Below are positions 59,568-64,000 of a stretch of 64,000 nt of DNA, in pieces. Both the position numbers and the translations under genes were made by a program. A model generated the notes under the pieces. The model had not been told where the DNA came from, made no database searches, and worked only from the letters and a program-made list of their open reading frames with translations. Location: assembly GCA_963803775.1 (NCBI GenBank), contig CAWDNS010000001.1:620001-684000 (forward strand), written 5' to 3'. The stretch comes from JABCZH01 sp963803775 (GTDB lineage: Bacteria; Acidobacteriota; Terriglobia; Terriglobales; Acidobacteriaceae). Within the stretch, counting starts at the first letter, position 1, and every line of letters begins with the position of its first letter.

Positions 59568-59580
59568 GAACGAACGTTCG
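59568..59580. promoter_or_regulatory. TetR-type operator at the tetR gene
   Basis: GAACG-AA-CGTTCG is followed by ATAGAT, 6 bases before the tetR ATG at 59587. It would allow TetR-type autoregulation. The right arm and flank are identical to the pcaH site. Confidence 0.8.
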
Positions 59581-59586
59581 ATAGAT

Positions 59587-60213
59587 ATGAGCACCAGTAC
59601 CATCTCGGAAGTCTCTGCTTCCCGTCCGGTCACCCGCTTTGATCGTCGTCTGGCCAAGATCCTCGAACACGCCACCGCCATCTTCTGCGAAAAGGGCTAC
59701 GAAGGGGCTTCCATGCGCGACCTTTCCCGCGCTAGCGGGATGTCGCTGGCCGGTCTTTACTATTACTTCGAGTCCAAGGAAAAGCTGCTCTATTTGATTC
59801 AGAAGGACCTGTTCTCGACCGTGATGGAGTTGCTGCGCGAACAACTCAAGGAAGCCACCGATGCGGAAAGCAGAGTACGGATTTTCATTCAGAATCACGT
59901 GGAGTATTTCCTGGGCAAGCCCAGGGCCATGAAAGTGCTTTCCCACGAAGACGATGTGCTGAGTGATGAACTGGGAAAGGAAATCGCGGCCCTCAAACGA
60001 CAGTACTACCACAGTTGTGCGGATCTGATTGAGGCGCTCAAGGTCGAGAAGAATCTGCGGTTTAACTCTCGCGCCGCCGTTATGAGTCTGTTCGGCATGA
60101 TCAACTGGCTGCATACCTGGTACAACCCCCGGGTCGATGGCACTCCACATATCTTGGCCGTCGAGATCGGCAACGTTTTTCTGCGGGGTATTTATACCCC
60201 GACTCAGAACTGA
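59587..60213 (+). CDS. TetR-family transcriptional regulator
   Basis: The 208-residue protein has a TetR N-terminal helix-turn-helix: KILEHATAIFCEKGYEGASM, RDLSRASGMSLAGLYYYFES, KEKLLYLIQ. The C-terminal ligand domain is helical and unrelated to those of known aromatic sensors by eye. It is the most likely protein to bind the GAACG-NN-CGTTC palindromes, as it sits directly downstream of one. The effector may be a CoA thioester or free aromatic acid produced by the neighbouring ligases. Confidence 0.9.
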   Translation: MSTSTISEVSASRPVTRFDRRLAKILEHATAIFCEKGYEGASMRDLSRASGMSLAGLYYYFESKEKLLYLIQKDLFSTVMELLREQLKEATDAESRVRIFIQNHVEYFLGKPRAMKVLSHEDDVLSDELGKEIAALKRQYYHSCADLIEALKVEKNLRFNSRAAVMSLFGMINWLHTWYNPRVDGTPHILAVEIGNVFLRGIYTPTQN

Positions 60214-60256
60214 TCCGTCAAGCTGTACACATCACAACGGAGGATCGACCAACAGC

Positions 60257-61099
60257 TTGATCACCGACTGCCACATTCATATCCAGCCGCTAGAGATGTT
60301 CAATGCCGGCGCTCTGGAACTGATCAAGAAAAAGCGGCCAAACTTTAACCAGATCGCCGAGTTCTGCCGCTCTCCTAAATCCTTCCTCAAGCATTTGGAT
60401 CAGGCGGGAGTGGATCGGGCCGTGTTGATCAACTACGTGGCCCCGGAAGTGATCGGTTTCACCAGCGGAGTCAATCAGTTCATCGCGGATTACACCAAAG
60501 AAAACCCAAAGCGGCTGATCTCGTGCGGCGGTCTACATCCGCGTCACACCAGCAACATCCTTGCCGACGTGGAGGAAATTCTGCGGCTCAAGATCCGCAT
60601 GATCAAAGTTCACCCTCCCCACCAATTGCTGTTTCCCAATGACTATCTGAACGGTGTTAAGGAACTTGAGATTATCTATCGCGCAGCCGAGGCAAACGGC
60701 ATTCCGGTCATGTTCCACACTGGAACGTCCATCTTCACCGGCGCCCGCAACCGCTATGGCGATCCCATCCATATTGACGATGTCGCGGTAGATTTTCCCA
60801 AGATGAAGATTTTGCTGGCGCACGGCGGGCGGCCGCTCTGGATGCACACTTCGTTTTTTCTGCTGCGCCGGCATCCCAATGTCTACCTGGACATCAGCGG
60901 GATCCCGCCCAAAGCGCTGTTGAAGTATTTTCCCCGGCTGGATGAGATTGCGCACAAGACACTGTTCGGCACCGACTGGCCTGGCCCAGGGGTTCCGGAT
61001 ATTAAGAAGAATCTCGATGACTTCCGTGCACTGCCCATCTCCGAAGAAATGAAGCAGCAGATTCTGAGCAAGACAGCGCTGACGATCTGGCCCGACTGA
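60257..61099 (+). CDS. Amidohydrolase-2 family metal-dependent hydrolase or decarboxylase
   Basis: The roughly 280-residue protein is a TIM barrel with the HxH metal motif in LITDCHIHIQ, a histidine in VMFHTGTSIF, a histidine in LLAHGGRPLW, and the terminal Asp in LFGTDWPGPG. Relatives include 4-oxalomesaconate hydratase, aryl-acid decarboxylases and other ring-metabolism enzymes. A TTG at 60257 is favoured by a GGAGG 13 bases upstream; longer frames begin inside tetR. It follows tetR by 43 bases and probably shares its transcript. Confidence 0.85.
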   Translation: MITDCHIHIQPLEMFNAGALELIKKKRPNFNQIAEFCRSPKSFLKHLDQAGVDRAVLINYVAPEVIGFTSGVNQFIADYTKENPKRLISCGGLHPRHTSNILADVEEILRLKIRMIKVHPPHQLLFPNDYLNGVKELEIIYRAAEANGIPVMFHTGTSIFTGARNRYGDPIHIDDVAVDFPKMKILLAHGGRPLWMHTSFFLLRRHPNVYLDISGIPPKALLKYFPRLDEIAHKTLFGTDWPGPGVPDIKKNLDDFRALPISEEMKQQILSKTALTIWPD

Positions 61100-61133
61100 G
61101 AACCGAACTAGGACGAGATCCGGGTTTCTGACT

Positions 61134-62378
61134 TTAAGTGGCGTTCTCGACTAGCAACGCGATTCCCTGCCCGCCTCCGATGCAAGCGGAAGCAATTCCA
61201 TAACGGCCGCCCGAGCGCTTCAGTTCCCGCGCCAGCGTGATGGCCAACCGCACACCCGTCGCTGCCAGCGGATGCCCGATGGCAATGGCGCCGCCATTCA
61301 CGTTGAGCTTTGCGTGATCCAGTCCTAATTCTCGCTCGCAAGCTAAAGTCTGCGCGGCGAAGGCTTCGTTGATCTCAATCCGATCAATTTGATTGAGCCG
61401 CAGATCACTAGCTTCAAGAATCGCTCGAATGGCGGGAACCGGGCCGATACCCATGATCTCCGGAGGCACACCCACCGCTGCGCCCGCGATCACTTTGGCC
61501 AGCGGCGGCTTGCCATGCTTGCGCACAAACTCGCCCGAGGCCACTAGCGTGGCGGCCGCGCCATCCACAATCGCAGAGCTGTTTCCGCCGGTCTGCACTC
61601 CGCCAAAAGCAGGCGGCAGCTTCGCCAGCACTTCAGGTGGAGAAGGACGGATATGACTGTCCTGGTCAAACGATTCGACCTTCTTAGGCAGCCGAATGCC
61701 GCGCGCGTTGTAGCCAGTACGCTCGAACGACTCGTTGATTATCGGCACAATCTCGCCGCTTAGAAAGCACGCCTTTTGGGCGGCCACGGCACGGGTAAAG
61801 CTGTCAGCCGCGAAGCGGTCAGCATCCTCTCGCGAGATCTTATATTGCTTGGCCAGTGTTTCGGCAGTCCCACCCATGGTCGCATTGCAGGCAGGATCAA
61901 GCAGCGCCTCCCACAGAAAATCCTTGAACTCCACTTGGCCCATGCGAAATCCCCCGCGATGAGTGTAGGCCGCGACCGGATTTCTACTCATCGATTCCGA
62001 GCCCACCACTAAGCCCAGTTCCGCTCTTCCCAGCTTAATGGAATCGGCGGCCTGCAGAATCGCTTCCATCCCCGTGCCGCAGACGCGCTGCACCAAGTGC
62101 GACGGCACTTCGATCGGGACCCCGGAATAAAGCCCAATATGACGTGGCAGCATGTACGCGTCGAAACTTGCCTGCGCCATGTTGCCAGCGACGACCGTGT
62201 TCACCGCCTCCGGCGAAACTCCTGACCGGCGAAACGCCTCGCGCGCAACCTTAATCCCTAAGTCGATGGGCGAGACCAGTCCAAGCACAGTGTTGTAGTC
62301 CGCGAACGGTGTGCGGACGCCATCTAGCAACCAGATGTCGTCGTACTGTGACAGCAAACCCTTAGCACGTGCACCCAT
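61134..62378 (-). CDS. Thiolase (acetyl-CoA acetyltransferase family)
   Basis: A 414-residue thiolase. The acylated Cys lies in LVQRVCGTGMEAILQAADSI, followed by GSESMSRNPVAAYTHRGGF. The C-terminal NVNGGAIAIGHPLAATGVRL has the GHP motif, and CIGGGQGIALL has the second Cys. It could be the 3-oxoadipyl-CoA thiolase completing the beta-ketoadipate pathway, but substrate residues do not settle this and the CoA transferase pcaIJ is not in the window. An ATG at 62378 is preferred because AAGG lies 6 bases before it; 62384 is also in frame. Confidence 0.9.
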   Translation of the reverse strand: MGARAKGLLSQYDDIWLLDGVRTPFADYNTVLGLVSPIDLGIKVAREAFRRSGVSPEAVNTVVAGNMAQASFDAYMLPRHIGLYSGVPIEVPSHLVQRVCGTGMEAILQAADSIKLGRAELGLVVGSESMSRNPVAAYTHRGGFRMGQVEFKDFLWEALLDPACNATMGGTAETLAKQYKISREDADRFAADSFTRAVAAQKACFLSGEIVPIINESFERTGYNARGIRLPKKVESFDQDSHIRPSPPEVLAKLPPAFGGVQTGGNSSAIVDGAAATLVASGEFVRKHGKPPLAKVIAGAAVGVPPEIMGIGPVPAIRAILEASDLRLNQIDRIEINEAFAAQTLACERELGLDHAKLNVNGGAIAIGHPLAATGVRLAITLARELKRSGGRYGIASACIGGGQGIALLVENAT

Positions 62379-62399
62379 AACCATCCTTCAATAGAGGTA

Positions 62400-62798
62400 T
62401 CAAACTGCAATCGCTTCCTCAGCAGATGTAGATGTCCGTTTCGCTAGGCTTGACACTTTTTGTGCGCGAATGTGACTCTTGGGGATGCCGTACCGGGCGC
62501 GGTGTTTGTCTCCCCAGGCGGACATCAGCTTGAGAATCGGCTTCAAACTCTCCCCGTGCCGGGTGAGCGAGTATTCAACTTTGGGCGGCACCACGGCGTA
62601 CACCTTGCGATGGACGATCTCATCATGCTCCAGTTCTCTGAGATGTTGCGTGAGCATTTTCTTGGTCAGTCCCGGAATCAATTTCTGTAGTTGGCCAAAT
62701 CGCCGCGTCCCGCCCTCCAGATAAAAAAGAATCATCGGCTTCCACTTACCCCCAATGATGTCCGCCGTCAATTTAACCGGGCAATAAAACTCCTCCAT
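62400..62798 (-). CDS. HxlR-family transcriptional regulator
   Basis: The 132-residue winged-helix protein has the family pattern YCPVKLTADIIGGKWKPMIL, RRFGQLQKLIPGLTKKMLTQ, HLRELEHDEIVHRKVYAVVP and KVEYSLTRHGESLKPILKLM. A Cys near the N-terminus (Cys6) matches the redox- or aldehyde-sensing Cys of HxlR relatives. It lies between the thiolase and a divergently transcribed reductase, one of which is a likely target. Confidence 0.92.
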   Translation of the reverse strand: MEEFYCPVKLTADIIGGKWKPMILFYLEGGTRRFGQLQKLIPGLTKKMLTQHLRELEHDEIVHRKVYAVVPPKVEYSLTRHGESLKPILKLMSAWGDKHRARYGIPKSHIRAQKVSSLAKRTSTSAEEAIAV

Positions 62799-62912
62799 CG
62801 CAAAGCCTCCATTCAGGCACCAGGTTACAGAAAGGTGCCTACTAGCAATAAAGATACTTTAGCCTAAAATCGCCTTCCGGGGCCAGCCCTACGTAATAGA
62901 ACGAGCCGAGCC

Positions 62913-64000
62913 ATGAACAATAAACGACCTGTGGTCATTTACGGCGCCAGCGGATTTTCAGGACGTCTGGTGGCCGAATTTCTCCGCGAGTACAACGTAC
63001 CCTTTATTGCCGCTGGCAGAAACCGAGCCAAGCTCGAGGACGTGATGAAGCATGTTCCCGGCATCGAGACTGCGGACTACGAATTCGTTGAGGTCGGAAA
63101 CTCGATTGATGAGCTGGCCAAGTTGTTTACCGGCGCGCGCGTCGTCTGCAACACGGTCGGCCCTTTTATATACAACGGCCCGCGAGTGATCGAGGCAGCG
63201 CTGCAAGCAGGTTGTCACTATCTCGACATCAGCGGCGAACAGACCTGGATCCGCGAAGTGTCGGAAAAGTGGGGCAGCAGGTTCGCGCAGAAAGGCCTTG
63301 TGGCCGCACCCGCCACCGCCTTCATGTCCGCGGTCAGTGACGCCGCGATTCGTGTCTGCCTGGAGAAAGCCGCTGTCGACACCATTGAGACGGTAACTAT
63401 GTTCAGGGGCATTCCGACCTTTGGCTCGACCCAAACCATCTTTGCCGTGATCCAAACCGAGGCGCACTACCTCGAGCAGAATCAATACAAGCCCTGGCCT
63501 CGCGCCACACGCTACGACGTATCAATCCCAGGTTACGTTCAGAGTCAGTTGGCTCTCGCTTGGGGCGGCTTCCCGCAGACGGTCTGGTTCAAGAATCACC
63601 CTCAAGTGGCCAACCTGAAATCTTTCGGAGGCCTGCTTGATCGTCAAATCATGGAGGGTGTAGCGGCAACAGAAAAGATTTTCGAGGAACAGATTCGTCC
63701 ACTGCCGAAGCTGGAGCAGGAAAAGAAGCTCGCCGAAATGGCAAACGCGGTCCAGGGCGGCACCCCGCCGCGTGAAAATTCCCGCGAACAGCGCACCATT
63801 GATGTAATCGCCGGACGCGGCTCTATTGATTCCGTGCTGTGTGTGATTTTTGGCACCTGTTGCTATCGCCAGACCGGGCTCATCCAGGCATTTGCCGCTC
63901 ACCACCTGGTGCATGCACCGCCTCGCAAGGTTGGCTTCGTGTCTGCGGCAGAGGCATTCGGGCATCACGAACTGTTGCGAACCATCGAAAGCCATGGGCT
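62913..64000 (+). CDS. Saccharopine-dehydrogenase-like NAD(P) oxidoreductase (cut by window edge)
   Basis: About 362 residues are visible, starting at the ATG at 62913. It begins with a Rossmann motif, VVIYGASGFSGRLVAEFL, and continues VVCNTVGPFIYNGPRVIEAA and GCHYLDISGEQTWIREVSEK, the pattern of the saccharopine dehydrogenase-like/trans-acting enoyl reductase group. The frame is open at base 64000. Function in aromatic or lipid metabolism is unknown. It is divergent from the HxlR gene. Confidence 0.88.
   Translation, partial: MNNKRPVVIYGASGFSGRLVAEFLREYNVPFIAAGRNRAKLEDVMKHVPGIETADYEFVEVGNSIDELAKLFTGARVVCNTVGPFIYNGPRVIEAALQAGCHYLDISGEQTWIREVSEKWGSRFAQKGLVAAPATAFMSAVSDAAIRVCLEKAAVDTIETVTMFRGIPTFGSTQTIFAVIQTEAHYLEQNQYKPWPRATRYDVSIPGYVQSQLALAWGGFPQTVWFKNHPQVANLKSFGGLLDRQIMEGVAATEKIFEEQIRPLPKLEQEKKLAEMANAVQGGTPPRENSREQRTIDVIAGRGSIDSVLCVIFGTCCYRQTGLIQAFAAHHLVHAPPRKVGFVSAAEAFGHHELLRTIESHG

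Overview
The window looks like a chromosomal segment of a motile Acidobacteriota, probably class Terriglobia. That placement is inferred from a 1200-residue Oar-type TonB-dependent receptor with a carboxypeptidase-regulatory N-terminus, the flagellar gene order, and moderately high GC. No RNA genes, insertion sequences, prophage or CRISPR array were seen.

Region 1 (1-32995) is a flagellar locus. Most genes are on the minus strand: flgFGAHIJ; flgM-flgN-flgK; fliN-fliO-fliP-fliQ-fliR-flhB-flhA-fliA followed by an MshEN-like protein and an HDOD protein; fliK-flgD-flgE; and a histidine kinase and NtrC-type regulator followed by flgBC-fliE-fliFGHIJ. A plus-strand set carries a PilZ protein, fliM, a second SpoA (FliN-type) protein, a second FlgM and an EAL-HDOD protein. 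The promoters can largely be read by eye. Four sites fit sigma-54 (GG-N10-GC, usually TTGGC-N7-CGTGC) and sit with a palindrome of the form CTAGGCA-N5-TGCCTAG. Five sites fit sigma-28 with a constant TAAA-N16-GCCGAT spacing. This gives a regulatory cascade from kinase/NtrC/sigma-54 to FliA/FlgM, and the FliA tier includes HDOD, EAL-HDOD and GGDEF signalling genes.

Region 2 (33000-40400) holds the GGDEF protein and then the most unusual locus. A cysteate-synthase-like PLP enzyme is divergent from a 1044-residue fusion of a group II PLP decarboxylase, TPR repeats and an ATP-grasp ligase. Inference: L-cysteate is made, decarboxylated to taurine and conjugated to an unknown acceptor. An M28 peptidase pseudogene follows.

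Region 3 (40413-64000) is aromatic-acid catabolism: an aldehyde dehydrogenase, pcaH-pcaG-pcaB-pcaL (protocatechuate branch of the beta-ketoadipate pathway), a PQQ quinohemoprotein dehydrogenase, two divergent MetE-like methyltransferases with a SAM methyltransferase, the TonB receptor, divergent acyl-CoA ligase and PaaK-like ligase, a TetR regulator, an amidohydrolase, a thiolase, an HxlR regulator and a saccharopine-dehydrogenase-like reductase running off the right end. Copies of one palindrome, (C)GAACG-NN-CGTTC(G), lie in front of pcaH, the TonB receptor (twice), the divergent ligases and tetR. They define a probable TetR regulon linking uptake, CoA activation and ring cleavage.
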